DNA of 64,000 nt from Chionoecetes opilio (GCA_016584305.1 JACEEZ010022980.1:93213-157212), one strand, 5' to 3'. Counted from the stretch's first letter, positions 22,640-35,282 are shown. Translations and numbers: made by a program. Notes: generated from the sequence alone by a model not told the origin.

Positions 22640-22945
22640 GGCCCGGGCTACCCCAAAGGGCCAACCACCCCAGCCCTCAAGTTAACCTCCAGGGCCCACC
22701 CTCCCACTCCGGAGGTCATGCCCCAAAGGTGCCCGTAGGCACACACCCCACACACACCACCCACCCACACACACACACACACACACCACACACACACACC
22801 CACACACACAAACAAAAAAAAAAAAACACGCCAAAAATCGGGAATTAAGCGCGAAAAACGGGGGTGATAAGGGAAATTTTGGGCTAAAACGCGAAAATTT
22901 GAGGATCGCGAAAAATCGCATAGCGTGAAACTCGGGGGGTAGTGG
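22640..22945 (-). repeat. SINE-2 3' end, CA repeat and inverted CGCGAAA segment
   Basis: CCCTCAAGTTAACCTCCAGG and GCCCGTAGGCAC are the 3' end of SINE family 2 read in plus orientation. A CA repeat follows (about 22,740-22,812), then GATCGCGAAAAATCGC and GTGAAACTCGGGGGG. Together these are the reverse complement of the opening part of the composite blocks, so the strand given is relative to those. Confidence 0.65.
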
Positions 22946-25900
22946 ACTTTTTGTGAACCCTTTATTTATTTTATTGACCCTTTGTTTTAAAGTCTCCCCT
23001 TTTTTGTTGCATATTTCCCCCAAAGAGGGAAAAGATCACCTCCCAATCGGGTGTTCTCAATCTCATCACCCCCCAATTGAGGTGTTCTCACCAGGCCTTT
23101 TGTTATTAGACATTTTCCCCTTATAGTTTTTGGGCCCCACTATGCCCAAGGGGTCAAAAACTTTTGGGTTATCTGCTTAAGGGGATCTCTTTTTTTAAGA
23201 CCACATTGGGAAAAAAATCTGGAAACCTTTTTAAACTTAGTTTTATCAATTTTTTACATTCCCCCAAATTAAAAAACCTAAAAAAATGGTTGGAACCCCT
23301 TTTTTTGGTGGCGTAAATTTTTTTAAAGGGAAAACCTTCCTGAGTACCCTTATTTGCCTTGGAGAATTAAATATTCCAACTTGGGAAGGGGAGGCTGGCC
23401 CTTTCCCCATTCTTTATTTGCCCGGGGTTTTATATTTTTTATTAGTTCTTCCCTCTGAAATTTTTTGTCCTGTGCAAAAATTTTCCATCCGAAGTTCTTC
23501 CCTAATTCTGGGGTAAACGAACCTTTAAAAATTTTATTGTAATGTTTTAAACTAATAAAAAAGGGGGTTTTAGCAAGAACCCCAAAAAAAACTGGGTTTT
23601 AAAACCCATTGGGGGCCCAGGGGGGTGTCCCCCTGATCTATTTTTCAGGCCATAGGAAAATTTTTTGACATTTTGTCTTCTTCCCTTTGACCCAATCTTT
23701 GGAAAAGCCTTTTGGGGATATCAGCCACATGGGCGAAAATTTTTCTGTTCTGAATTATACCCAGAACATCCCCCCAGATTGTACAAAGATTAGGGCCCGT
23801 CCTTTAAGGCAGTCATTTAAATTCTAGCATCATGTTTAGTTTTTGGGAAAAATTTCAATTTAAAAACTATTCTAAAGGGGGGGGTTTTTTGAATCTTTTG
23901 GGCCCCTGCATGGTGGGGTAAATAATGTCCTATATTATGATTTATCTTCTTCCCGTTTTTCGATAAAGGGCTCCTTTAAATTTTCTTTAATTTTTTTTCT
24001 AGCATTCCAAATTTTGACGTTTTTTTTTTTTCAGTTTTTTTTATGGGAAATATTTAATTGGGTCTTAAATATGTGTAATTGGGAAAGGGAAAACAAGGGG
24101 GGGTTTTATTTTCCCCGGGTAGTCCTACTTCATAATTACCATTTTTCATAATTGACCCGTTTTGATCATAGTGATCAGGTATTTTGATCCTCTTTGGGGA
24201 ATTGTTTAGGTACCCAATTTCCTATATAGTAAGAGGGCCCCCACCCTTTTAGCCCCTGACCAAATTTTTCCTGATCCCAAAGGTTTTAAAAATGGGTTTT
24301 TTTAAAAGACTTGAGGATACTGAACAAAAAAGCCCCCATGTTCCTCGCAAAAGTGCGGGCTAACTCCGGCCCGGGGGCCAAATCCAAGGGTGGCCACCGG
24401 GGGGAAAAACTAGATTTTTCCCTATCTTCAATCATTTAATAAACTATTTTAAAATTTCTTTGGGGGGTCTAAAAGTATGTTTTTTTTAGGTCAAGGAAAG
24501 CAAAAGACATCATAGAGTGGATTTTTTGGGCAAAAAAATAATTATAATTGATTTTTATTATTAAAAAATGCAGACAAAATATTTCAATATTCATTTATTT
24601 TTGAGAACCCCTTAAACATGCTTATTGGCCAAAAACACATTAGTCCCGGGAGCCCCAAAATACATATTTTATAACCCTTTTTTTTTTGGGGGTCTTAACA
24701 AAAAAATTTTTAGTGGATTTGGTTTTTTCCAACATATCCGGTTTTTAAAAATATATATGTTGGGGCCCCGGGCAGCCCTTTGGGTTTAATTTTTGGGTAA
24801 TTAGAAAAAAACAAAAAGGCCCCCAAATCATAACAAAATACCCCAAAAAAACCCTAAATCCCTTTAAAATTCACAAAGAGGGTCCAACCAATACAGAAAT
24901 TCCGGGTATTTTGGGTCCGAAAATCTATTTTTAGTATTTTTTTAAATTTAAAAGGGGTGCCAAAAAAATAAGGGGAAAAGAAGTGTACCCCATCGTAAAA
25001 ATTTTTACCCTATGTATGATTCGCCAAATTTGTTTTTTTTACTAGTAGATTTTTCTATTTTGTACATTTTCTCAGAAAATTTTCTGAAGGTTTCTGTGTA
25101 TAGTTTTTTATAGAAAAATGTTTAAAACTAGGGAGGGCCCGAACCCTGCTATATTCACATCAGATTGTATAGGTTTATTTATCCTCACGTGGTTTTTTTT
25201 CCCCGTAATCCCACATCCTTTTTTGTGTGGCATTTTATTTCTCTGTTTATTGTTTTTTCTAAAGGGTTGGAATGTCCTTTCCCTACCAGGGCCCCCCTGG
25301 GGCCCTTTACTGCTGTGAAAACCAAGGGGGGGGGGGGGCAGTGTCCAGCTAAAATGTAATTATTTTTCCCCAAAAGGGTTATCCAATTTTCCCCATTTTT
25401 AAATTAGATAACCCTAAACCCGAAAAGAGGGTTTGCCCAAAGCCGGGAGAGCCGAGCCCAAAAATGGGGGGGCTTAATTCATTCGGGTGGTGTAAGATCC
25501 ACGGGGCTTTTAATTTGGGAAAGGATGAAGATCGGGCTAGGAGTAGGGAAAAAACTGTGTGAAAAATAGTTGTATCCCATACGAAAGGGATACTGTTTAA
25601 AGGGGGTAAAAGGATAAACCCTCGGCCTATAACAGAGACCAAAAAGTTCCCAAGTGTTAAAATTGGTCATGTAAGTTATTGCTACAGTTTACAATTTACA
25701 ATTGAAAAGGGACATGTATTGAAGCAAAAAACCCGAATGGGAAAGGGAAAATGCTATTTTCTTGGGAAATTTAAATGCACAGATTCCGAAGAAAAAAAAA
25801 AAGTCTTAAAAAATGCTTAAAAACTAAGAGGATAGAAAAAAATCATAAGATGCAGTAAAATACCCAAAAATGAAATCCCAAAACTGCAGTTTTCAATAGG

Positions 25901-28025
25901 GTAATGACAAGGAAACTGAGTTTGGAAAAGGGCCAAAAGCTCATGTGTGAATACCTAAGGTTTATCAAAAGAGGTTTAAAAAGGGGCCCTGAAAAGCCAA
26001 AAAGGGAGTGAAGAAGAAAGCAGATGCTGCACCTAGAAAACAGCAAGACGTTCTGACAAATTAAAATTTTACTTTCTTTTTAGCACTGATATTTTGGGAG
26101 AAGATTGCCAAATTAAGAAGGACCCCCCAAACACCCCCAAAATGAAAACCCCGCATATCTCTGCAGACAAATTAAAAGGGCCAGAAAAAAAAATGTCCCT
26201 TAAACAGAAAATTTCCTTTCAAAAAGGATTTAACGGAATGATGAAATTGGGGGACAAGTTCGGATTAGGGTGGGGTTTTAGCTATCATTTATTTTTCACG
26301 CAGCTGAGGGACCCCAAAACCCTGGTTTCATGTTTGTACTGTAATGCCCGGAATTCCGGGAAAAAAAACGGATGGAAATTCCTATCAAAAAATTCCCGGG
26401 TTAGTATTTAAGAAGGAAAAAGGTTTCATAACCATATTTGGTTTTGGGGGAAGTTGTTGGGGGAGGCCCAGCATAGGAGGGAAAAGGGGTTTCTATTATA
26501 CTAAGGTCAATCAAATCTTTTCTGTTCTGGGAATATTTTCCCCCCCTTTTTATCATTTTTTTTTTTTTTTTTTCCTTTTCCCCCCTTCTCTCTTCCCCCC
26601 CCCCAATCCCTCCCCCCCTACACTCGGATACCCAGTCCCCAAATTTCGGGGGACATTTATTTCGCGATCACGATAACTATAAAATTCAAAACTTTTTCCC
26701 TCCTCCCCTTACCCTCCTACAGGGCAAGAAAAACTCTTAGATTCTTTTAAAGTCCTTTAAAAAAAGGGGCACAATAGTGAAGATCCCCGGTTTTTTAAAT
26801 GGGGGGTTTTCGAGTTAAATTTTCCCAAATTTAAAAGGGCGACCAAAATTATGTTTTCCCAAATCCGGGTACCCCCCGTCTCCCCTAAAAAAAGCGTTGG
26901 GGCTTGGGCCGAAAAGGGAAATAAAAACTTTCCCGGAATAGAATAAAAAATATTAAATTTTTATATCAAAGTAAAAAAAACTGCATTATAGGCAAACCAT
27001 TTTTATATGGGTTCTTTTTTTCCTTAGTTTTAAATTTGAGTCATTCGGGGGTCTGATAAACCCTTCAGGGGGAAACCCTTCCTAAAAGGGTCCGAAAAAT
27101 TCCCTTTTTTTCCCCCCTTCTTCCCCCGCTTTGGTTTTACCACGAGGAAATCCGTCTCTCACTTCCCCCCCTCAAGGTTTAAAATATGCAGTAACTGCTC
27201 CTAAATTTTCCCCCCCCCTCCCCCTCCTTGTTATAATTATTTAATCTATATATCCATATATAGGTACAGTTTTTTTTTAGTTTTTTTTTAACGCATAGGA
27301 GGCCTGGGCCCGTTTCCCAAAAAGTGTTTTTTTAAAAAAGGGGCTCTCACTCACTTCCCCCAAAGGGTTCCCCCAAAGAAGTCTTTAGTCCCGGAGAAAA
27401 AACCCCGCCACATGGTTTTTGTGAAGCGAACAAACATCATTACTTTTTACTTTTCCCCCCCCCCCTTATATTTTCCATGGATGCCTACAGTGGGTTTAGC
27501 TTTGGGGTTACGTAGATGGTTTGTTCTAAGAAAATAAAATCAGTTTAACAGGTTATGCTCTGGAGAGCTTTCCTGTGGGGAAAATTTGAGTTTATATATG
27601 TTTCCAAGGGCCCCAAAAAAGAGAAATAATATTTTTATTTATGGGGAAAAAACCGGATGAAAAATTTTAAAAAATACTTCTTGTGTTTTTTTGCAAAAAA
27701 AACCCCAGGTGGGTTTTTCCCTTGATGGAAATACTTCCCCACGTTTTCCAAAAAAATTTCAGCCTCACTCGGTGTAATACTAAGTATCCACCCCGACTAC
27801 CAATAATTCTCATATAGTAAATCGTGTTCAGGGAGTAAACCATAGAACTACTCGCCTGAACTGGTGCAGCATTTCCCCTTACTAACCTTAAGTTCATCCC
27901 AATTCAGTTGTGACGAGGAGATTTTATTAGTCAATGAAGAATTTTAACAAAGTAATGTCATTCATATAAAGGTGGTCAGCAACCTATAAAAACCCTGGTA
28001 TCACAGTACCAACTTTATTTCAAGT
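22946..28025. other. 5 kb without a recognised gene
   Basis: Homopolymer-damaged, AT-rich sequence with CCCC/GGGG runs. The phrase CTCCGGCCCGGGGGCCAAATCC near 24,366 resembles subterminal sequence of some hAT elements, but no transposase or paired end is visible. Frames at 25,379-25,642, 26,094-26,411 and 26,344-26,676 have no motif I recognise. T-rich and C-rich runs lie near 26,560-26,620. Quality improves sharply from about 27,730. Confidence 0.5.
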
Positions 28026-28029
28026 AGAT

Positions 28030-28787
28030 TAACCTCTGCTGCGGTAAAGGAAGCACAGGCAGATAAGCCTGAGTTGGATAAAGGTTTGCAGGTTGTTATC
28101 AGTATCTTAAGGAAGACATGTCACATATTTGGAACTCAGTTGATCTGTTCAATTTGTACATAGAAAATGAAGGCCATGCTCTATCCCGTAGACAGCTAAT
28201 AGCATAACTATCTGCGCACTTTGTAAGGACCTTGTAGTTCTGTCTTCCCCTGGTATTGCCTCAATATTAGCCTTGCAGAGTAAGGCAGCAGATGTTCTAC
28301 GCATCATTCCAGATGCAGAAGATGATGACACTGGTATTGCAATTCACAAGGCTAGGAAAAAGATATGTAAAGAAGTCAATGAAATTATATCTGATAAAAA
28401 TAGCTATAATACCAAGATGAATCATGAAATTGCCTCAGAATATGTAAGCAGCACAGTTCAGGATCTCCTTGCTCGTTTGTCACCTAAATTAGATAACAGC
28501 TTACCTGCTCTTTTGATAGGTAACATTATCACATCAGTAGTAACAAACAATCCAACTCCATTGCACATTAGCCTGGCTGTATTTCTACGAGATTCAAAAG
28601 TAGTCAAGACAATGAATGACTTTGGAGTAACATGTACCTATGACGAGTTGCTACAGTTCCAAAAGGCTGCAGCTGTAGGTGCGGCAAAAATACCAAATTA
28701 ACAGCAATTTCAAGGGCAGAAAATGGTCTTGTACAAATTGAAAACAGACAATTTTGATACAGACATTTCATCTCAAATGGTAAATTA
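28030..28787 (+). pseudogene. Family A protein, copy 1, N-terminal part
   Basis: The plus strand reads ENEGHALSRRQLIA near 28,160, then DLVVLSSPGIASIL near 28,230. An open stretch from 28,273 to 28,701 follows, with RIIPDAEDDDTG, KICKEVNEIISDKNSY, PALLIGNIITSVVTNNPTPL and GVTCTYDELLQF. A last piece, DNFDTDISSQ, ends in NGKL at 28,787. I know this arrangement as the N-terminal third of a large multi-copy protein family in cnidarians and arthropods; no activity is established that I can name. The protein is cut at 28,787 by element B and resumes at 31,558. Family A seems to run to about 1,200 residues. Only a few frameshifts occur here. Confidence 0.75.
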
Positions 28788-31136
28788 CACTGGTCGACAA
28801 AAAAAAAATCGAAGACTTTGGTTCTGGACTAAATGAAGCTGTTTTCTAGGTAAATCGCCCCTGCTGAACTCGAATCTGATGTTCAAATTAACTCTATCAC
28901 GTCCAGTTTTTGAAAACCAGAACGAAATTTCATGAAAAAATATTGGGTAAAATCAGCAAAAATAGGTTCACCTATGTTTTCATTTTAACTCTTAATCTTT
29001 TTTTTTCTTAAGCCTATTTAGGGCAGTGCATTTTTTTTGAGTCGTGTGGTTTGTGCAGTGGCAGGGGAGGGTGTGCGCGCTGCGTATTGGCGAGGGTTAG
29101 CAGGCTGTGTAGTACTTTTTTTACCTACTGATCGTGCAGCTATTGACATTTTTTTAAAATTTTTATTTTTCTTTGCAGATATGATGTGTTTGATTTAGTG
29201 GAGTCTAATTTTAGTTGGGTTTACCGTATATAGTCCCTTGTACCGGGTTGTGATGGAGCGCCGTAACTGTGTGAATGCATCGGACAGTTTTGTTACATAT
29301 GTGGAATTTTTACCCCTGACAGTCTGAAGAAACCTCTTACAAAGAATGTTAAAGCAGCTTATCTGCATTACTTCAAGTGCCGTATAGGTGATCAAGATAA
29401 GAAATGGGCCCCTCACGTAGCATGCAACCCTGTGTGAACCACTTGAATGAATGGATGCGTGGCAAAACGGGCCATCAGGCATGGCATTCGGCACCCCAAA
29501 TTTGGTTTGGCGTGAACAAAAGGATCACAGAAACTGACTGCTACTTCTCCCTCACTAACATCAAAGAATATTCAGTAAAAACGCGAGCTAAAATCAGGTA
29601 TCCTGACGTACCTTCTGCCATCAGGCCTGGGGCCACATGGTCCTGATCTCCCAGTTCCAAATTTTCCAATTGCAAGTGCTATAAGTGAATCAGATTCGAA
29701 CGAGGAGGATAATCCCATGGATACAGACTTTCAAGAAATGGAAGACAACAGAGAGCCCAAATTCATCAGTCAGGAAATGCTACATGACCTTGCTAGGAAC
29801 CTAGATCTACCAAGGAGAAAAGTTTAGTCCTTGATCTCGTCTAAAGGGAATGGAATTTGCTACAAAAGGAGTTCTCATCACCACGTTTCGTCGTAGACAT
29901 AAAGAACTTTCAAGTTCTTCAAGATGGAACACAAGCTCTGTTACTGCTTTGATGTTGACACCCCTCATGGAACAACTTTGTGATCTCACATTTTATGATA
30001 AGAGTGAGTGGCGGCTGTTCATAGATTCAGGAAAAAAACACGCTAAAGGCCGTTCTTCTGCATAAAGGAAATAAGCTTCCGAGTGTTCCAATTGCGCCCC
30101 TGGCCATGAAAAGAGTGAAACTTATGAAACTATGAAGACTTTGTTATCTGCTGTTAAATATGAAGAACATCAGTGGAATCTGTGTGGGGACCTGAAGGTA
30201 ATCTCCTTGCTTCTAGGACTCCAGTTAGGTTACACTAAGCACATGTGTTTTCTTTGTTGTGGGACTCTAGAGCGGACAGCAAACATTACAAACAAAAGGA
30301 ATGGCCAGCACGACCGAAAGACTCACCTGGCAGGTTCAAATGTATGTACAAAAACCCCTTGTTGACAGTGAAAAGGTGTACTTACCTCCATTGCATCTGA
30401 AACTTGGGTTAATGAAAAATTTTGTGAAGGCCATGGATCAAAATGGTGCTGGCTTTCAGTATTTTTTAGCAAAGTTTGAACGCACTGTATCTGAAGTCAA
30501 AGTAAAGGCAGTGTTTTCCAATGGCCCTCAAATTCGTCAACTACTCAATGATGATGACTTTTTTAAAGAGCCTAACTGCCCTGGAAAAAGCTGCTTGGAA
30601 GAGCTTTTTGGGTGTTATAAGAACTACCTAGGTAAATGTTCGAGCATCGAATTATGAGGAACTTGTAAATGACCATGTTTGAAGAGTTACCATGCGCCTT
30701 GGGGCTCAGATGTCACTCAAAATCCACTTTTTCCATTCACATCTTGATTTCTTCCCCCCGAAACTTGGCGCGGTCAGTGATGAGCAGGGGGAACGTTTCC
30801 CCCAGGACATTGCCACCATGGGGAAACCCGATACCAAGGAAGATTCAGTCCCAACATGATAGGGGACTATTGCTGGACGCTACAAAAGTGAAAGTAGCTG
30901 CTCCTACAAACGAAAGAGCAAACTACAGAAACACTTTGATTTTTACTATGGAGCAGGGTGAGTACTTTTGTGTTTTAGGTAAAAGTTTTGATCATATGTT
31001 TTATTTTAATACCAATTTGAGATCTTGACTGTTCTTCTGAAGAACAGTCTAGATCTGACTGTTCTTCGAACTAGCGCATCTTTCTCTCAAAAAAAATTTC
31101 GAAGTTGTGTTCTAAAATAAAATATATTTTATATAT

Positions 31137-31172
<36 letters not shown>

Positions 31173-31554
31173 ATATAATTATATATATTATAAAGTCAAA
31201 ATTTACTGTGATTTGGCATATTTTCGGATATTTCCAAGATGTGGCACATTTTCGGATATATTTGGAACATAATTTAAGTATTTTTTTGCCAGATATGTAC
31301 ATTAGGTCCTAATAAAGCCGCAGGGACCACCAGAATTTAATTACGAGTAATATATATTAACTTAGGGGGATTGTTCGATTAATTATATAATTATATATAC
31401 GTATATAATTATAATAGCTATTACAATTTAGAATGCCGAAATTTAAAACTATACGGGGCTAGAGAAAAAGCAATGCCATTTTTTAAATCAGCAGCGAAAA
31501 AGCTTTCCAACCCACACACAATGAACTCAGAACCATTTTTGGTGTCGACCAGTG
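28788..31554 (+). mobile_element. Element B: 2,767-bp DNA transposon with CACTGGTCGAC terminal inverted repeats
   Basis: The left end reads CACTGGTCGACAAAAAAA. The right end, reverse-complemented, reads CACTGGTCGACACCAAAAA. TTA lies immediately outside both ends (28,785-28,787 and 31,555-31,557), and removing the element with one TTA restores the family A reading frame across the joint. Inside is one gene-sized reading frame (about 29,253-30,962) and a TA run at 31,130-31,190. CAC-type ends with a 3-bp duplication fit the CACTA/Mirage/Chapaev group; that placement is inferred from the ends alone. The insertion-site evidence is unusually clean. Element B is younger than the family A copy it interrupts. 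Confidence 0.88.
29253..30962 (+). pseudogene. Transposase-like protein of element B, frameshifted
   Basis: The only gene-sized frame in element B, about 570 codons, starts at the ATG at 29,253. The N-terminus carries a CYICG...GDQDKKWAPHVAC..C pattern with paired cysteines and histidine, probably a zinc-binding domain (29,290-29,440), then the FSLTNIK and PSAIRPG stretch. The core reads EWRLFIDSGKK near 30,020 and WNLCGDLKVISLLLGLQ near 30,190. Next come GYTKHMCFLC, then LPPLHLKLGLMKNFVKAMDQ near 30,400, GPQIRQLL near 30,530, and SDEQGERF...QDIA near 30,790. The end is DYCW-like with a stop near 30,962. I know this as an extremely common arthropod repeat-encoded family; its place as the sole frame between inverted repeats supports a transposase role. 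Several frameshifts disable it. Confidence 0.8.
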
Positions 31555-34480
31555 TTATCAACCCATTCTTTGGCTGTACTCATGACTCTATCTGATGATG
31601 TTTTAAAGCACAGCAACAATAGCAGAGTATACAACGCCTGAAAAAGGCAGAGATGCCACGAGAAATAGATTATGAACTTGAAATTGTCAGGTATAATGGT
31701 CCCAGAACCAAATTTTTCCCGCTGAGTTTGTGAAAAAAACCCTTCTCTAAGACTCTTAGCACATAAAGGTTTTTACAGCGAAAAAGCCAAAGAGACAGAT
31801 TTTGATTTCCTTGCAGATAAAGTAAAGTTTTAAATTGCCAGATTTTCAATGGACAATACCCGTTGTGTCGTGAGCAAGGTCAGTCCCCCAACCAAAAACT
31901 AAAGCGGGTATCTCCCATTGATTGATTCCACCAGCAGCCGGGACACTATCATGACTGCCATGAAGAAAGCACATGAATAACCAAGAAACGGGCCAAGCCT
32001 TCACCTGTTTACTGAAACCCAACAGTGTACGGGATTGGGGGTAGAGGTTCAGTGGGCTTACCCAAATATTTTTCCAGATTTGATCCCCAGATTAGGTGGA
32101 ATGCATCTATTGATTTTTTGGGGTGCAGTCGGAACATGGGGCCGAGCTGGATTAGAAGCTTTTCCCTGAGTTTTTTTTTGTGGGTAGCTAAAATGTTTAC
32201 GGTAAGAATTTCCCAATGAATGGAGAGCTATGATAATGCTAAAAAAGGGTTGCTACGAGACTTTTACTGGCAAAAGTACATCAGACCATGAGGATCTCAG
32301 AAAAGAATTGAAAGGGGTTGGAAATTTTAAAAGTCGCACTACAAAGTGTGGGTAGTGCTTTCATAAAACCAGTAATAAGATGCCTATGTGGGGGGCTGAA
32401 AGAGAGGGTGATCCCCTTTCACCTTCACCTAAAAGCAGTTCAGCTCATGATGCCCTACTTCTATCCCTTGGCACGTAAATTATGTCGAAGGCCTCTATTA
32501 TCTGGGAAGAAGGGGGCCCTCCCACAAAATGTTTTGGAAACACTTCATGAAAAGGATCCCATGTGACGAGACAAAGAGGGGCTGGGGAAATGGAATTGGA
32601 GTGTATGTATTTTGAGAAATTTTATGCGATAGGGCCCATGGGAAGATGGAATAATAGGCATCCAAAAAACCTAAACACTAAAAAATCGGGGCTTTCGCTG
32701 CATTCTTGTGGCCAGATAGTAAGGATGTTCCGCATGAGAGATTCTGCGGTTACGAGCGTCGTGCAGAGACAACCCAAAAAGAAGAGGCAAAAGCAGTTTG
32801 CTCAGATAACGCTGACGAATGGGGCTTCGAAGAAAACTGTATAGTATACCCCCCTTTAGCCCCAGAACAAACCCCAAAGGTCAGTTATAAATGTGGTTCG
32901 GGACATTGTTTTCACCATCAGTAAATTTTAATAAAGTATAGATTTTGGCCCAACAAAAATATTTGAAAAAAAAAATTACCTGAGGGTTCAAATTTACAAT
33001 TAAAAAAGGAAAGTTGAAACATAAAAATGTCAAAAAAGAAGTAAATCAAGTTGGGAACAAAAAGGTTTTTATGATACAAACCGATTATTCCCGGTGAACT
33101 ACAAGCTAGTTCCAGAGATATAGTATTAAAGGGGTTTCGGCATATGAGCCTCACCAGCCCTACGCTCTCTTTATAAATCAGGAGAAATACGAGTCTTAAA
33201 AAGTCTGTCTTAAAAACCCAGACAGGATAGATGTTCAAACGACATTTGACTCGAAGTCAGTAGACATTTTTTGCACAGTCATGGGGTTTGTGCCCTCCTG
33301 TGGTTTCCCTTTGGGCCAGCATCAACTCTAACTAAACAGCCGTGGTATTTTGTTATGTAGAAAATTCAATCACATAGAACAGAGGCAAAAAACTGAAGAT
33401 GGTTTTGTTTTTGCAGATATGGGGTTCAGTAAAAAAATGTCTAAAAGGCCCTGAAGGGAATGAAGGCTGCCGCGTATTTAAGTTAAGCCCACAGCGCTTC
33501 TCCCTTCTCGAAGTTCCCCTTACAATAATAGAAAACAAGAAGCAGTTGATCAATATTTTTTGCGAAACATTCTAAATGACACGATTTCATGCGAAGAATA
33601 AAACCAAAAAGCAAAATTTTATGATAACAGGTCAGGAAAAAAACCCCCGTAGAAATAAGTTGCAGGGTAAAATTTGTAGAATGGGCTGAATGGCAACCAT
33701 CATGAAGAAGCTGATAACATCATTGGGGCGCGGGCTATAGCATTCTGTAGCCAGCAGAAAACCTTCAGTTCTTGCAGAGAACAGATTTTTGCATTCTTCT
33801 TTATCTTTACCGGAAAAGGCCCATACAAACACCAATGTTTATGGAATCACCTGTAAAAGGGAAAATTTTTGTTGATATCCAGGCCATGAAAAAGAACATC
33901 AAACATAATTCCGAAATATTGGCAGGTAATGCCCTACGGGATGTGATACAGTGGCGCTTTTTTTGGGTATAGGAAAAGGGAAAGATTTTGAAAGTACTGA
34001 AAAAGTCGAATCGGGGGAAATAGGTAATGTTGAGGCTAACTGGCCTGAGGTTTTGGCAGCAACAAAATTCAAGCTTCCTGTTTAACAATCGAGCCCAATT
34101 CGTCTGAGGCCAGAGTAAGTGTGGGGATTTCAGAACGGGAAGTCGGGAGAACAGACTCCCAATTTGTTCCTTCCACCTATACGAGGCCTTCATTGGAATG
34201 TCAAGCAGGCCTCTGCAAACATGCTAGGGAAAGAATCCCCTCAACAGATCCCCAGATTTGGAACCCACAAGTTAGGGATGGATAAAAAGAACAGAACAAA
34301 TCATGCTGCCACAACGTCCCTCCAATGTTCAGCTAGCACCGAATATATACAAAAAGTTGATAAGATCACAGTTCAAGTAAACAGCCATGTGTCCTCAACA
34401 TGCGCATGTAACAAGTCGAGGTACCATGCACAATTTTTGGTTTGCAATCCCCCATTGAAGTTGCAATGAAAAAAACGAAC
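31555..34480 (+). pseudogene. Family A protein, copy 1, central and C-terminal part
   Basis: The frame resumes with STHSLAV at 31,558 and passes through QETGQAFT near 31,990, a WAYP-like and GGMH-like region near 32,060-32,130, and LHLKAVQLMMPYFYP near 32,430. HEEAD-type codons lie near 33,700 and a DTDVFxLLLHFY-type block near 33,780. GCDTVA..FGIGKG follows (one base off frame, near 33,940), then MSEARVSV near 34,110. The end is Cys-rich, near 34,388-34,450. Order and motifs agree with copy 2 at 20,530-22,000. Base quality is poor from about 31,700, with many indels, so I give an outline and not a reading. No function is assigned. Confidence 0.65.
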
Positions 34481-34984
34481 GCATTGATGGGATGATGGGG
34501 ATGTTTATAATTACCTCAAGAATTATGCATTTTAGCCCTAAAAAATTTTGAGGACTCAAAACGATCTGACTAAAAAAACTTCAACTTTAACTTTCATGTT
34601 AAAAAGTAAATTCTTATATACAGGTTTACAATCTTTTATCAAAATTCGGGAAAACCCAAACAGCCCCGAAACCGAATTTTTTTCCAAAGGGTTTTAAATG
34701 TACATCGCTACCCCCAACTCACTGTGACGTCGTTATCCCCGGTAAAACCCCCCAAAATCACTGTACATCGCTACCTCCAAAAAAATCACTGTGTACTTCG
34801 CTTATTCCCCCGGGACAACCCCAACACTGACACGAAACACTCCCAATCACTGGACGCGCTTACCCTCCCAAACCCGACACCAATAAAAATGAAAAAACCA
34901 CCTATTTGGGTGGACAAAATAAGGTTAAGACTAGGTTTTTAGCCGTTATGTTTAAAGTTTTTACTCTATGTTTTATCTTTTTTT
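34481..34984. other. Spacer with short CACTGT..CGCTA-type repeats
   Basis: ACTCACTGTGACGTCG, TCACTGTACATCGCTACC and TCACTGTGTACTTCGC recur at 34,717-34,815 at roughly 40-bp spacing, a degenerate short tandem array. Nothing else recognised. Confidence 0.4.
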
Positions 34985-35160
34985 TATTTACGGGGGATTT
35001 AAGAACCCCCGGGAGGACACCTAAGGCCTTAGCCCCCCTAGGGGGACAAGGGACCGCTACCCCCTTCATCGAGTAACTGCCGTGATTGAGGCGCAAACTC
35101 GCGACTTGTGGCCCCAAAGCCGACACTCTACCCCTGAGACCCGTTCCCCTTTTAATGTTT
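34985..35160 (-). mobile_element. tRNA-like SINE, family 3
   Basis: On the minus strand, CAGGGGTAGAGTGTCGGC (A-box-like) is followed about 30 bases later by GCGAGTTTGCGCCTC (B-box-like), then a GC-rich body with CCTCCCGGGGG. There is no acceptor-stem pairing, so it is not a tRNA gene. Single copy in the window, so the family assignment is tentative. Confidence 0.45.
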
Positions 35161-35282
35161 ATCTAAAAAGCGTTAAAATCTACGCAAAAATCTTCCCTTT
35201 AAATCTGAAAAATTCCCAAAACCGAAAGTTTGGGCCCAAGTTTTTGATAAGAATTGGAACCGTCAATATAAGTATAAAAATT

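Noticed and set aside
24366..24420. hAT element indicated by CCGGCCCGGGGGCCAAATCC
   Set aside because: No paired end, target duplication or transposase; the phrase is shared by many unrelated repeats.
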